Shown: positions 1 to 9,205, counted from the first letter of the stretch. The stretch is DNA of 64,000 bases from Noviherbaspirillum cavernae (GCF_003590875.1 NZ_QYUN01000002.1:1178001-1242000), one strand, 5' to 3'. Notes: generated from the sequence alone by a model not told the origin. Made by a program: numbers and translations.

Positions 1-1
1 G

Positions 2-1906
2 ACGGCGTATCTGGAAGTCACCGGGGACGGCTCGGCCAGACCGGTGGTATTCCCGATCCACGACGAGGTGGTCATCGGCCGCGATCCGCAGGACTCGCTG
101 GCATCCGACAAGTTTCTCTGCATACCGGAACACACCGTGAGCCGCCGCCATGCGCGCATCCGGCGGCGCGGCGACGGCTATTTCGTGGAGGACCTGCATT
201 CGTTCAACGGCACCTTCGTGCTCGGCGAAAGGCTCACCCCAGGCAGCTGGCATCCGCTGCATGATGGCGACGAGTTCAGCGTCGCCTCTGCCCAGATCGT
301 GTTCCATTCGCTGGTGGTGCCGGCGCAGGACAGCATGCCGACCATCATTGCCAAGGCGGTCGATGCGACCGAGTTCACGCGCATGATCGGCACGCCGCCG
401 GTGGCGACGCACGGCGACGTGCAGCGCACCGTGCAGAAGCTGCATGCGATGGCGCAGGTAAGCATCGCGCTCGGCGCGGTGAAGGATCGCGACACGCTGA
501 TCGAAAAGATCATGAACTTCATCTTCGACCTGTTTCCGCTGGCCGAACGCGCTTTCATTCTCCTGCGCAAGAACGAGGGCGAAGCGCCGGTGCCGGTGGC
601 CGCGCGCAGGCGCGACGGCACGATAGAGGATCCGGATCACGTCAAGATATCGCGCACCATCGTGGGCGAAGTGCTCGACCGGAAGCAGTCGATCCTGTCG
701 GTCGATACGCTGTCCGACCGCCACTTTTCGTCGCAGGTCTCGATCATTTCGCAAGCCATACGCAGCGCCATGTGCGTCCCGCTCGTCATCGGCGGCGAGT
801 GTCTCGGCCTGATCCAGGTGGACACCTCGTCGGACCCGCATGCGTTCAAGGAGCAGGACCTGGAAATGCTGACCGGCGTGTGCGCGGAAGCCGCCGTCGC
901 GCTGAAGAACTTCCAGCTGTACTCGGAAATCGAGAACCTGCTGGACGGCTTCGTGCGGGCGTCGGTGCAGGCGATCGAGGAACGCGACCCGGTGACCGCC
1001 GGCCATTCATTCCGCGTGGCCGGCTATGCGGAGCATCTGGCGATGGCGGTGGATCGCGACAGCGGCGCGGCGCTGCGGCATGTCAATTTCACGCACGACC
1101 AGCTGCGCGAGATTCGCTATGCCGCGCTGCTGCATGACTTCGGCAAGGTCGGCGTGCGCGAACACGTGCTGCGCAAGGAGAAGAAGCTGCATCACGCCGA
1201 CATGCGCATGCTGGAGCAGCGCTTCCTGTATGCGCGTGCGTGCCTGGAGCGGGAGGCCTACCGGCAACTGGCGGAGCTGCATGGCGAGCATGAATTGAGC
1301 ATGGCGGAATTTCGCGACGTCAAGCGGCAGGTGGAACAAGACTTGCACGAGGAATTCAGCCGGCTGGACGGCTTCCTTGCCTCCATCCGGCACGCGAACG
1401 AACCGGCGATTTCGTTCACGGAGTGCCCGCCCGATTTGCAGAAGGTGCTGGATTACGCGTATCCCGCGCTGGACGATCCGGCGGCGCCGCTGCTCAACGA
1501 GTTCGAGTTTTCCGCACTGTGCATTGCCAAGGGCTGCCTGACGGCGGATGAGCGCAGACAGATCGAGGCGCATGTGGCGGATTCGTATTCCTTCCTGATC
1601 CTGATCCCGTGGACGCGCGACCTCGGCGGCGTGCCCGCGATTGCGCACGGCCATCACGAGAAGCTGGACGGCTCCGGTTACCCGATGGGCCTGCACGGCA
1701 ATCAGATCAGCATGCAGACCCGCATCCTGACGATCTGCGATATCTACGACGCGCTCACCGCCGGCGATCGTCCCTACAAGAAAGCGCTGCCCTTGGAGCG
1801 GGCGCTGGATCTGATCGCGATGGAATGCCGGGCGGGACATCTCGATCAGCGGTTGTTCGATGTGTTTGTCGCGTCCAAGAGCTGGCTGGTGGCCGAGCAT
1901 CCCTGA
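2..1906 (+). CDS. FHA-GAF-HD-GYP signalling protein (5' partial)
   Basis: Probable cyclic-di-GMP phosphodiesterase with phosphothreonine-binding and ligand-sensing input. The frame is open to the left edge and the sequence before the first GTG (44) still reads like an FHA strand, so the true start lies outside the window. Numbering from that GTG: FHA domain about 1-95 (SRRHARI near 33, FNGTF near 54), GAF domain about 130-295, HD-GYP from about 300. The metal and active-site motifs are present: HDFGK at about 364 and HHEKLDGSGYP at about 537. The HD half is split from the GYP half by an unusual insertion of roughly 115 residues (about 380-497). The stop is 20 bases before the next gene, so it probably shares a transcript with the outer-membrane factor downstream. 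The enzymatic activity is inferred from motifs only. Confidence 0.88.
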   Translation, partial: TAYLEVTGDGSARPVVFPIHDEVVIGRDPQDSLASDKFLCIPEHTVSRRHARIRRRGDGYFVEDLHSFNGTFVLGERLTPGSWHPLHDGDEFSVASAQIVFHSLVVPAQDSMPTIIAKAVDATEFTRMIGTPPVATHGDVQRTVQKLHAMAQVSIALGAVKDRDTLIEKIMNFIFDLFPLAERAFILLRKNEGEAPVPVAARRRDGTIEDPDHVKISRTIVGEVLDRKQSILSVDTLSDRHFSSQVSIISQAIRSAMCVPLVIGGECLGLIQVDTSSDPHAFKEQDLEMLTGVCAEAAVALKNFQLYSEIENLLDGFVRASVQAIEERDPVTAGHSFRVAGYAEHLAMAVDRDSGAALRHVNFTHDQLREIRYAALLHDFGKVGVREHVLRKEKKLHHADMRMLEQRFLYARACLEREAYRQLAELHGEHELSMAEFRDVKRQVEQDLHEEFSRLDGFLASIRHANEPAISFTECPPDLQKVLDYAYPALDDPAAPLLNEFEFSALCIAKGCLTADERRQIEAHVADSYSFLILIPWTRDLGGVPAIAHGHHEKLDGSGYPMGLHGNQISMQTRILTICDIYDALTAGDRPYKKALPLERALDLIAMECRAGHLDQRLFDVFVASKSWLVAEHP

Positions 1907-1926
1907 CGGCGGATGATGGTGATGAC

Positions 1927-3453
1927 ATGGATGGTGTTCATTTTCTTGCAAATCCCGGTCGCGGCGCATCAGGGCAGCTGCCCGCATTGCGCAGCGGAGC
2001 GCAGGCGCTGCACGAGGCGTATTGGCCGCTGAAGAGCGTGCTCTCCGCCGGAACCTGGGGCCTGTGCGCCGCGCTGCTGTGCGCCTGCGCCGACATCAGC
2101 ATGCCGGCATACCAGCGTCCGGAGACGCCGATCAAATCGACATGGACCGGCCCCGAGGCCACTGCGGAGCCGGTGGTGTCCGCATCGGAAACCATCGCTC
2201 CCGACTGGTGGAAGGAGTTTCGCGATCCCTATCTGGACGGACTGGTGAACAAGGCCATCGAAGGCAACTTCGACGTGCGGATTCTTGCCGCCCGCATCAA
2301 GGTCGCGGAGGCGGAAATCGGCGCGGCGCGCGCAGGCGCGTTGCCGACGCTCGACGCCGGCGCGGGTGCAAGCTTCGAGAAATCCACCGGGCAGAACTTC
2401 TCGAAGCAGTTCAACCTCGGTACCCAGGTCAACTGGGACATCGACATCTGGGGCAAGGTCGAGAAGGGCGTGCAGGCGCAGAAGGCGGCATACCGCGCAT
2501 CCGAGGCCGACTGGCGCGCCGGCTATCTGACGCTGGTGTCGAACGTATCGACGACCTACTTCCAGATTCTGCAACTGGACGAGCAGCTCGACCAGCAGCA
2601 GAAGACGCTGGACAAGAACAAGCAGATTCTTTCGACCTACGATGCCATGCACAAGGCCGGCCTCTTGCCCAATACGCGCGTGCTGCAGCAGCGCGCCGAG
2701 ATCAACAAGCTGACCACCGACCTGCTGGAACTGCGCCGTTCGCGCGATCTGGCGGGCAATGCGCTGGCGACCCTGCTCGGCGTGCCGGCGGGCGAATTCA
2801 GGATGCCGACCGGACACCTGCAGGACAAGGTGCAGCTGCCGCAGGTGCCGCCGGGTCTGCCGTCGCAATTGCTCAAGCGCCGGCCCGACATCGTCGCGGC
2901 GGAGTTTCGCGTGCTGGAAGCGTATGACCTCGTCGGCCAGGCCAAGCTCGCGCAACTGCCGTCCATCAGCCTGACCGGGCGCGGCGGCTCGTCCAGTTTT
3001 GCGCTGACCGATTTGCTGAAATCATTCACCGTCGGCTTCATGCCCAGCATCAATATCCCCTTGCTCGACCCCAGTGTGAAGGCGCGCGTGAAGACCAGCG
3101 AGGCGCAGACGAAGGTCGTCGAGGAGCAGTATCGGCGCACGGTGATGGGGGCTTTCGAGGAGGTCGAGAATTCGCTCGTCAATCTCGATGCGCACAAGAA
3201 GCAGCGGGTCGAACTGCAGCAGCAGACCGACCAGTTGCAGGTGGTGGCGGCGCAGATCCAGGCGCAGCTCAAGGAAGGTGTCGTCTCGCAGCTGGAGGTG
3301 TTCGAGACCGAACGCTCCTTGCTGGCCGCGCAGCTTGCTCTGCTGGCCAACCACCAGCAGCTGCTGTCGGACACGGTGACGCTGTACAAGGCGATGGGCG
3401 GAGGCTGGGGCCCGGTTGAAGTCCGCAATGCGGCAAGCGAGGCCGGCAAATGA
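1927..3453 (+). CDS. TolC/NodT-family outer-membrane efflux lipoprotein
   Basis: Outer-membrane channel of a tripartite exporter. The protein has the family opening (PDWWKEFRDPYLDGLV), two OEP repeats rich in Ala/Gln/Leu that form the periplasmic alpha-barrel, and the RRPDI motif in the second repeat. A lipobox LLCAC suggests acylation at Cys54 (counting from ATG 1927). That start leaves a long N-region of about 37 residues before the hydrophobic core; a GTG at 2038 would give a compact 16-residue lipoprotein signal, so the start is uncertain. Total length from either start (508 or 471) fits the family. It lies between signalling genes and just upstream of an HlyD adaptor gene, so type I secretion rather than drug efflux is the likely role; this is inferred from context. 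Confidence 0.9.
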   Translation: MDGVHFLANPGRGASGQLPALRSGAQALHEAYWPLKSVLSAGTWGLCAALLCACADISMPAYQRPETPIKSTWTGPEATAEPVVSASETIAPDWWKEFRDPYLDGLVNKAIEGNFDVRILAARIKVAEAEIGAARAGALPTLDAGAGASFEKSTGQNFSKQFNLGTQVNWDIDIWGKVEKGVQAQKAAYRASEADWRAGYLTLVSNVSTTYFQILQLDEQLDQQQKTLDKNKQILSTYDAMHKAGLLPNTRVLQQRAEINKLTTDLLELRRSRDLAGNALATLLGVPAGEFRMPTGHLQDKVQLPQVPPGLPSQLLKRRPDIVAAEFRVLEAYDLVGQAKLAQLPSISLTGRGGSSSFALTDLLKSFTVGFMPSINIPLLDPSVKARVKTSEAQTKVVEEQYRRTVMGAFEEVENSLVNLDAHKKQRVELQQQTDQLQVVAAQIQAQLKEGVVSQLEVFETERSLLAAQLALLANHQQLLSDTVTLYKAMGGGWGPVEVRNAASEAGK

Positions 3454-3476
3454 AGCAGTCGATGAGCGAGTAATGC

Positions 3477-6044
3477 ATGCTGCCGCGCCATTCAGCTCCG
3501 GGCGAAGCAACAGTCGCCGATCACGCAGTCGGGGGGCGGGCATTCGACATCATATTGAAGCAGCTCTCCCATCCCGAGCTGGGCGACATCCGCATCGATG
3601 AAAACCTGTTTGCGATCGGACGCAACGAAGCGCCGTTCGAGTCGTATGCGCCTGACGTCATTGCCGACCTGTCGCGCCGCCATGCAAGAATCTTCTCCGA
3701 GGATGGCGCGGTCTACATCGCGGACCTGGGCAGCAAGAACGGGACGACCGTCAACGGCCAGGATATCAGCCAGAAAACCAGCCGCCTGAACGACGGCGAC
3801 GAAATCTGTTTCGGCAAGGCGCTGTCATACCGTGTCCGGCTTGGCGCGCGCGCCCAGACCTCGGCACGGAAAGAGAAACTCATCAGTCTGACGCTGACAC
3901 CAGAGCGCGGCGATCTCGGCATCCAGCCGATCGTCATCACGCAATTTCCCTTCCTGATCGGCAAGACCGACGAGGCATTCGCCCGCTACAAGGACAAGTA
4001 CCCGCAGCAGGTGAACTATCTCTCGCGCCGGCACGCGCACATCTTCCTGAAGAGCGGCTCGCCCTTTGTCGAGGACCTCGGCAGCACCAACGGCACCTTC
4101 GTCGCGGGAAAGCGGCTCGACGAGCACGCCGTGCGGCTGGGAAACGACGAGGTGATCGCGTTCGGCGGCCATCACTTCGTGTACCGGATCAGCATGCAAA
4201 CGGAAGCGGCCGAGATCGACCCGACCGTGACGAAGCTGAGTCCGACGGCGCGCGGTGCGGTGACCAGCGGTGCGAGCGCGGCGCATGCTGCCGGTGCTGC
4301 CGGTGCGGTGAATGCGGACAAGACCACCTTCGTCGGCGCCGCAGGCTCCTTCCTCGATATCTTCTGCGTCGACCAGGTGCCGCCGCAGGACGAGGAAGTC
4401 AACGAGGATGCGCAGAACCAGCCCGCGGATGCGGCCAGGGAAACGGGCAAGCGCAAGGCGCGCGGCAAGCTCGCGCTCTTCGTGTCCGAGCTGGGCGAGG
4501 CCTTCGCCGGAGGGGAAGCCAAGGCTGGCAGGCGCGGCATGCTCTGGAGCGCAACGGCCGTGATCGCAGCGGGCATCGTCGCGCTGGCCCTGTACACGAC
4601 CGGCGGTGCGGAACGCAACCTGAAAAGCCTGGTGGAAAAGGGAGAGTACGAGCGCGCCGCGACGATCGCAGCAGAACGTCTGGCACAGGAGCCGGACAAC
4701 GCGGAGATCAAGGCGCTCGGTACCGAGGCATTGCTCAAGGCGCACTTGCCCGGATGGCTGAACGCATTGCAGGCTGGCGAATTCGATCGCGCCGATGCGA
4801 TTCTGTCGGGCATGAAACGGCTCGGCGGCAATAACGCCGATGCGCAGCCGCTCCTCGACGAGCTGGAATGGATCGGTAATCTGGAGCGCTTCGTGCTGGG
4901 CCGGGGCGGGCCGGACGCGCCGATCCGCATCTATGCGGACGAGGACAGGCTCAAGACGCTGGTCAAGCGCTGGGACGACGACACGCAGGCGCACCAGCGC
5001 GCATTCACCGCCATTTCGTCCTATGTGCCGGAGTTCAGGGATCGGTATGCCGAGGCGCTCAGTCATCTGCGCAAGTTGAAGAACGACGATTCGGTGTACC
5101 TGTCCGCGATCGAGCGCCTGAAGACGAGCATGGTCACGGAGTTGAACCGAGACAAACCCGAAGCGCTGGACGCCGTGCTGAAGGAGTTTGAGGAGAAGTA
5201 TCCGAGGATAGGCGGCCTCGACAGCGTGCGCGAGGACCTGCGCCAGTACACCGCGATCAGCAACGAAGCCGGTGCGCGCAACCTGCGTCCGCTGGCCGCG
5301 CTGCTGCAACGGGCGAAATTTTCCACGCCGCCGTTTCAGGCGAAGTTCGATGCGTTGAAGAAGAGCGGCGCGCTGCCACCGGCCGAAGTCGTGCAGCAGT
5401 ATCAGACGGTATCGAAGGCATGGCGGGCGGGAGACACGCAGCAGGCATTCGTCGAGCTGCAGAAGATCACCGCTGCGCCGTGGGCGGGCGCGGCCGCCAC
5501 GGAACTGGAACGCAAGAAGTCGCTCCTGGAGCAGTTCACGCAGCTGCAGAAGATGCGCGGCGCGCAGGGTTACGACGAGCGCCTGCTGGCGTTCCACGGA
5601 TCGCTCGATGCCGACGAGGACGTGTATTTCATCCGTGCCACGGCGCAGGATATCGCCGCGTACAAGGACAAGGCGCTGGCCCGCGCGCAGGAGTCGCTGA
5701 ACCGCGCCCAGGAGTCGTGGCGGCAGTATCGCGAGAACGGCGGGATCGAAGCGGCCCAGCGGCTGGAACGGGCGATCTCGAACCGCTTCCGCTCGCAGAG
5801 TCGCTTGCTGGCCGAAGCGCATGCCAACGCGCAGCAGGGCACGCTGATCTATACCCAGCTGAAGATCCAGCCAGCGGCGCAGTGGAGCAAGCTCCGCGAC
5901 GAAATCGGCGCAGAGGCGGAACAGCAGCGCGCATCGCTGGAAGAGTCGCGCGCGGTGCTGGAGCCATCGCTGCTGAAGGCAAAACTGGCATTGCTGAAGG
6001 GGCAGGTCAATGAAGAACGACAATCGTCTAAAACCGCTGACTGA
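3477..6044 (+). CDS. membrane protein with two N-terminal FHA domains
   Basis: This 855-residue protein carries two FHA phosphothreonine-recognition domains: residues about 30-120 (SRRHARIF near 66, GSKNGT near 85) and about 145-240 (SRRHAHIF near 183, GSTNGTF near 202). An Ala/Gly-rich linker follows, then one predicted membrane segment at about 355-375 (starting MLWSATAVIAAGIVALAL). The long C-terminal part (about 380-855) is helical, charged and coiled-coil-like, with no family I recognise. The orientation is probably FHA domains in the cytoplasm and the helical part in the periplasm. The 3' end overlaps the HlyD gene by 35 bases, strong evidence for translational coupling. It may recruit phosphorylated partners to a type I exporter; that role is inference. 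Confidence 0.85.
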   Translation: MLPRHSAPGEATVADHAVGGRAFDIILKQLSHPELGDIRIDENLFAIGRNEAPFESYAPDVIADLSRRHARIFSEDGAVYIADLGSKNGTTVNGQDISQKTSRLNDGDEICFGKALSYRVRLGARAQTSARKEKLISLTLTPERGDLGIQPIVITQFPFLIGKTDEAFARYKDKYPQQVNYLSRRHAHIFLKSGSPFVEDLGSTNGTFVAGKRLDEHAVRLGNDEVIAFGGHHFVYRISMQTEAAEIDPTVTKLSPTARGAVTSGASAAHAAGAAGAVNADKTTFVGAAGSFLDIFCVDQVPPQDEEVNEDAQNQPADAARETGKRKARGKLALFVSELGEAFAGGEAKAGRRGMLWSATAVIAAGIVALALYTTGGAERNLKSLVEKGEYERAATIAAERLAQEPDNAEIKALGTEALLKAHLPGWLNALQAGEFDRADAILSGMKRLGGNNADAQPLLDELEWIGNLERFVLGRGGPDAPIRIYADEDRLKTLVKRWDDDTQAHQRAFTAISSYVPEFRDRYAEALSHLRKLKNDDSVYLSAIERLKTSMVTELNRDKPEALDAVLKEFEEKYPRIGGLDSVREDLRQYTAISNEAGARNLRPLAALLQRAKFSTPPFQAKFDALKKSGALPPAEVVQQYQTVSKAWRAGDTQQAFVELQKITAAPWAGAAATELERKKSLLEQFTQLQKMRGAQGYDERLLAFHGSLDADEDVYFIRATAQDIAAYKDKALARAQESLNRAQESWRQYRENGGIEAAQRLERAISNRFRSQSRLLAEAHANAQQGTLIYTQLKIQPAAQWSKLRDEIGAEAEQQRASLEESRAVLEPSLLKAKLALLKGQVNEERQSSKTAD

Positions 6045-7383
6045 GGCGCTCGAAGATCACAGCGCCGAAGGCATCGCGATACTGACATCGGAGCCATGGC
6101 GCTTCACGCAGGCCGCCGTGATTGCGATGGTGGGGCTGGTGCTGGTGGCACTGATCTGGTCATTCTTCGGGCGCGCCGACGTGATCGTGACGGCGCAGGG
6201 TGCGCTCCAGCCCGATTCGGAAGTGCGGCGCATCTACACGCCCGTCGATGGCGAACTGGCGAATCTCTACATCGCGGAGGGGCAGCCGGTGTCGAAAGGG
6301 GATGTGCTTGCACGGCTCAATGCCAGAGGCGCGATCGAGGCCGCCACCAATGCGCTGGAGGCGCAGCTGAAGCTGGAAGATGCGGAGCGCGAGTGGAGCC
6401 AGTTTCCCGACAAGAAGGCGCTGATGGAACGCAAGGCGGTGGCGCTGAAGCGGGCGGTCGAGCTGGAAGAGCACCAGCACGAGCAGCGCGTGGCGGAAGG
6501 CACCACCAGACTGGCGGAAGGGCAGAAGGCGCAGGTGCAGGAAGCGCGCACCAATCTCGAGGATGCGCGCCGCGCCCGCGAAGCCGCGCGGGATGAGGCG
6601 GACAAGTATGCGCGCCTGTTCGCGCTGCCGGGCGGCGGCGGCGTCTCGCAACTGCAGGTCGAGGGCAAGAAGAATGCCCTGCTGGCCGCCGACAATGCCT
6701 ATCGCGTGGCGCAGTCGCGATTGAGTGAACTGTCTGCACGGCAAAGCCAGGAGTTCACGCAGGCCCGGTCGCAGCTGGAAACGAGCGGCCAGGAACTCAC
6801 GAAACTGCGTCTGCAGCACGACGCCGCCGCGCGGGAAATCGCCGGCACCGAGGACAAGCTGCGCCTGCAGGTGCAAACCGCGCGCCTGGTGGCCGACGCC
6901 GCAGCCAGAATCCGCTTCGAAAACATCGACAAGGACAACTTCCTCCTCATCGTCGCCCCCGTGGACGGCGTCATCACCGATGTCACTTCCACCCAGTCAG
7001 GGGACAAGATCCAGGCCAATGCGCCGCTGGGCGGCATCGCGCCGAAGAATGCGCGTCCCATCCTCAAGGTCGAGATCGCCGAGCGCGACCGCGCCTTCCT
7101 GCGCGAAGGATTGCCGGTCAAGCTGAAGTTCAATGCCTTTCCGTATCAACGCTACGGCCTCATCAACGGCACGCTCGCCTTCATCTCGCCCGCCACGAAG
7201 CCTTCGCCGCAAAGCAAGCAACCGGTGTACGAAGGGCGCGTCACGCTGGAGCGCGATCACTACCTCGTCGGGGATACCCGATACCCATTGCGTTACGGAA
7301 TGACGGCGACGGCGGAAGTGGTGGTGCGCGAGCGCCGCTTGATCGACCTCGCGCTGGATCCGTTCAGGCAGATCGGGGGATGA
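6010..7383 (+). CDS. HlyD-family periplasmic adaptor (membrane fusion protein)
   Basis: Periplasmic adaptor of a type I secretion or ABC export system. Residues about 33-53 form one inner-membrane anchor. A half lipoyl domain follows at about 70-103 (VRRIYTPVDGELANLYIAEGQ), then a long alpha-helical hairpin of about 100-290, and the second lipoyl half (VAPVDGVITDV) with a beta-barrel region to the end. Length 457 is usual for HlyD-type adaptors. The start ATG sits inside the end of the two-FHA gene. The inner-membrane ABC protein expected as partner is not found downstream, where the strand changes, so it must lie upstream of the window or elsewhere. Confidence 0.9.
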   Translation: MKNDNRLKPLTEALEDHSAEGIAILTSEPWRFTQAAVIAMVGLVLVALIWSFFGRADVIVTAQGALQPDSEVRRIYTPVDGELANLYIAEGQPVSKGDVLARLNARGAIEAATNALEAQLKLEDAEREWSQFPDKKALMERKAVALKRAVELEEHQHEQRVAEGTTRLAEGQKAQVQEARTNLEDARRAREAARDEADKYARLFALPGGGGVSQLQVEGKKNALLAADNAYRVAQSRLSELSARQSQEFTQARSQLETSGQELTKLRLQHDAAAREIAGTEDKLRLQVQTARLVADAAARIRFENIDKDNFLLIVAPVDGVITDVTSTQSGDKIQANAPLGGIAPKNARPILKVEIAERDRAFLREGLPVKLKFNAFPYQRYGLINGTLAFISPATKPSPQSKQPVYEGRVTLERDHYLVGDTRYPLRYGMTATAEVVVRERRLIDLALDPFRQIGG

Positions 7384-7562
7384 GGGAAGGCCGCGTACGG
7401 CATGCGTCGTGTCTGCTGGCGGGCGCCGCAATGGCATCGCCAAGTGGTCGGAATGTGCCGCAGGGGCGTCTTGACGCGCAGGATGTGTGATGAGCCGTTG
7501 CGGCTCGGACCATGTTGCTCGTCAGTCACCAGAAGTGTATCGACAGGACGCTCCAAGCTCCT

Positions 7563-7602
7563 GTCATTCCGAGCGCAGCGAGGAATCTCGCCCGCTCATG
7601 AC
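7563..7602. repeat. dispersed intergenic palindrome, family A
   Basis: A roughly 40-base element beginning GTCATTCCGAGCGCAGCGAG and ending in CATGAC, bounded by imperfect inverted ends. A second copy starts at 32644 with one difference in its first 27 bases. It lies in the convergent gap between the HlyD gene and the M48-like lipoprotein gene; I see no RNA gene or promoter there. Confidence 0.6.
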
Positions 7603-7613
7603 AACCCCGGCCT

Positions 7614-8735
7614 TCACGGAAACAGAGGCTTCCTCGCGGCCTGCTTCGCCTTGATTTCCGCCACTGTCTTGTCCATCACGGAAACGCGGTACGCCGTCGC
7701 CGGATGCAGTGCCGTGTAGCCGTTCAGCACGCTGGCCGGATACTGGCCCGCCAGCCGCTGCCAGAACGCCGAAGCGCCGTCGATGCTGTATCCGGCGCGC
7801 GCCAGCATGTAGAGCGACAGCTTGTCGGCCGCCGCATCGAGTTCCTGCGGCATCGGCTTGACGCCGGCCATGCCGCCCATCGTGCTCATGTCGGGACGAA
7901 TCCGGATCAGGTTGTCGATGATGCCGCCGACGGTGGCGCTCATCCTCTGCCGGCTGGCGTGGGACAGTGCGTTGTGCGCCATTTCCTTCGCCATCACGTA
8001 CGCCACTTCGTCGTCCGTGCGGGTGAAATTCAGCATGCCGCGCGTGATCAGCACACGATGGCCGTCGCCGTACGCGATGATGTTGTCGGTATTGCCCAGT
8101 TCGATGCCGAAGGCGCAGGCGTAGGTGAGCGGGACGACCATCGCAACATTCCGGCCGTCGCGCATGACGGTCAGCTTGACGTTGGAGCGGCCGCTGACCA
8201 GCGGCGCGAGAATGGTCGCTGCCTGGCGTTCCGCATTCGGCCCGGTCGGCATGGTCTTGTCTTCGATCGAGATCAGGTCGTCGCCGCGCCGCATGCCCGC
8301 GCGTGCTGCGCCGCTGCCTGCCAGCACGCCCATGACCTTGAGATGGTCATTCATGCCGAATGCCGTTTTCGCCGCGGCGGCGTATTCGCCGGTATAGGAA
8401 TACATGTTCTTGGCGGTGAAGCCGAGCAGGTTGCGGGCATTGCTGCGGCACAGGTCGGGGTTGCTCACCAGCAGCGGAGCTGCGACGCGGTACAAGCGGT
8501 CTTGCAGGGAGACCAGCGACCGCAGCGCCTGCTCTTCCGGCGTTGCGATCTGTGCCGGATCCGGAGCGGGGCGCGCCGGTTCAGCGGCTGCTCCCGGAGC
8601 CGGGCGGGACGGCGGAAGTTCGACTGTTGCGCACGCGCTCAACAGCAATGCCGCCGGCACCAGATGCAGCACATGCAGCCGGCGAGATACCTTCATGCGT
8701 TTCAATATCGAACCGAGTCTTGCCATTCCAGCCAT
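7614..8735 (-). CDS. M48-like PDZ lipoprotein with altered zinc site
   Basis: Putative periplasmic lipoprotein related to M48 metallopeptidases. The start is ATG 8735 because a GGAGG stands six bases before it; a GTG twelve bases upstream is less likely. Lipobox LLSAC predicts acylation at Cys35. A PDZ-like segment covers about 130-205 (SGAARAGMRRGDDLISIE). The M48 core follows, but where the family has HExxH this protein has KEMAH (Lys250, Glu251, His254), and the distal Glu ligand position reads DAAAD (Asp300). The closing HPATAYR motif of the family is kept. The fold is therefore supported but the usual zinc site is not, so it may be a non-catalytic chaperone-like homologue. It lies 20 bases downstream of dut. 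Confidence 0.8.
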   Translation of the reverse strand: MAGMARLGSILKRMKVSRRLHVLHLVPAALLLSACATVELPPSRPAPGAAAEPARPAPDPAQIATPEEQALRSLVSLQDRLYRVAAPLLVSNPDLCRSNARNLLGFTAKNMYSYTGEYAAAAKTAFGMNDHLKVMGVLAGSGAARAGMRRGDDLISIEDKTMPTGPNAERQAATILAPLVSGRSNVKLTVMRDGRNVAMVVPLTYACAFGIELGNTDNIIAYGDGHRVLITRGMLNFTRTDDEVAYVMAKEMAHNALSHASRQRMSATVGGIIDNLIRIRPDMSTMGGMAGVKPMPQELDAAADKLSLYMLARAGYSIDGASAFWQRLAGQYPASVLNGYTALHPATAYRVSVMDKTVAEIKAKQAARKPLFP

Positions 8736-8755
8736 GATTGCCTCCACAAGAGCGA

Positions 8756-9205
8756 TTAGTGTTTTCCGGTGCTGCCGAATCCGCCGGCGCCGCGCTCGCT
8801 GCTGTCGAATTCATCCACTATGTTGAAGCCGACCTGCAGAACGGGCACGACCACCAGTTGCGCCAGCCGCTCCAGCGGATTGAGGGTGAACGCGGCCTGG
8901 CCGCGGTTCCAGGTGGAGACCATCAGTTGCCCCTGGTAATCGGAGTCGATCAGCCCGACAAGGTTCCCCAGCACAATGCCGTGCTTGTGGCCCATGCCGC
9001 TGCGCGGCAGGATCATCGCGGCGTACGCCGGATCGCCGATGTGGATCGCGAGTCCGGTCGGTACCAGATGCGTTTCGCCCGGCTGGATGGTGAGCGGCGC
9101 ATCGATGCATGCGCGCAGGTCGAGGCCGGCGCTGCCTTGCGTGGCGTAGGCCGGCATTTGTTCCTTCATGCGCGGATCGAGGATTTTTACGTCTATTGTT
9201 TTCAT
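8756..9205 (-). CDS. dut: deoxyuridine 5'-triphosphate nucleotidohydrolase
   Basis: Hydrolyses dUTP to dUMP and pyrophosphate, keeping uracil out of DNA and supplying the thymidylate pathway. At 149 residues it is the usual trimeric dUTPase size and all five motifs are present: AGLDLRA (26-32), PRSG (67-70), GLIDSDYQG (84-92), the RLAQLVV motif near 113, and [10 protein letters not shown] (138-147). The ATG at 9205 is chosen over an in-frame codon five residues upstream because family members begin MK(T)IDVKILD. It lies downstream of coaBC on the same strand but behind a terminator that overlaps the coaBC stop, so it may have its own promoter. Confidence 0.96.
   Translation of the reverse strand: MKTIDVKILDPRMKEQMPAYATQGSAGLDLRACIDAPLTIQPGETHLVPTGLAIHIGDPAYAAMILPRSGMGHKHGIVLGNLVGLIDSDYQGQLMVSTWNRGQAAFTLNPLERLAQLVVVPVLQVGFNIVDEFDSSERGAGGFGSTGKH

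Noticed and set aside
3825..6023. A 732-codon minus-strand frame across the two-FHA gene
   Set aside because: The plus strand encodes two clear FHA domains and an overlap with hlyD-type coding; the antisense frame has no support.
7402..7719. 105-codon plus-strand frame in the gap after the HlyD gene
   Set aside because: It runs through a dispersed repeat and into the antisense of the M48-like gene, with no domain or ribosome site.
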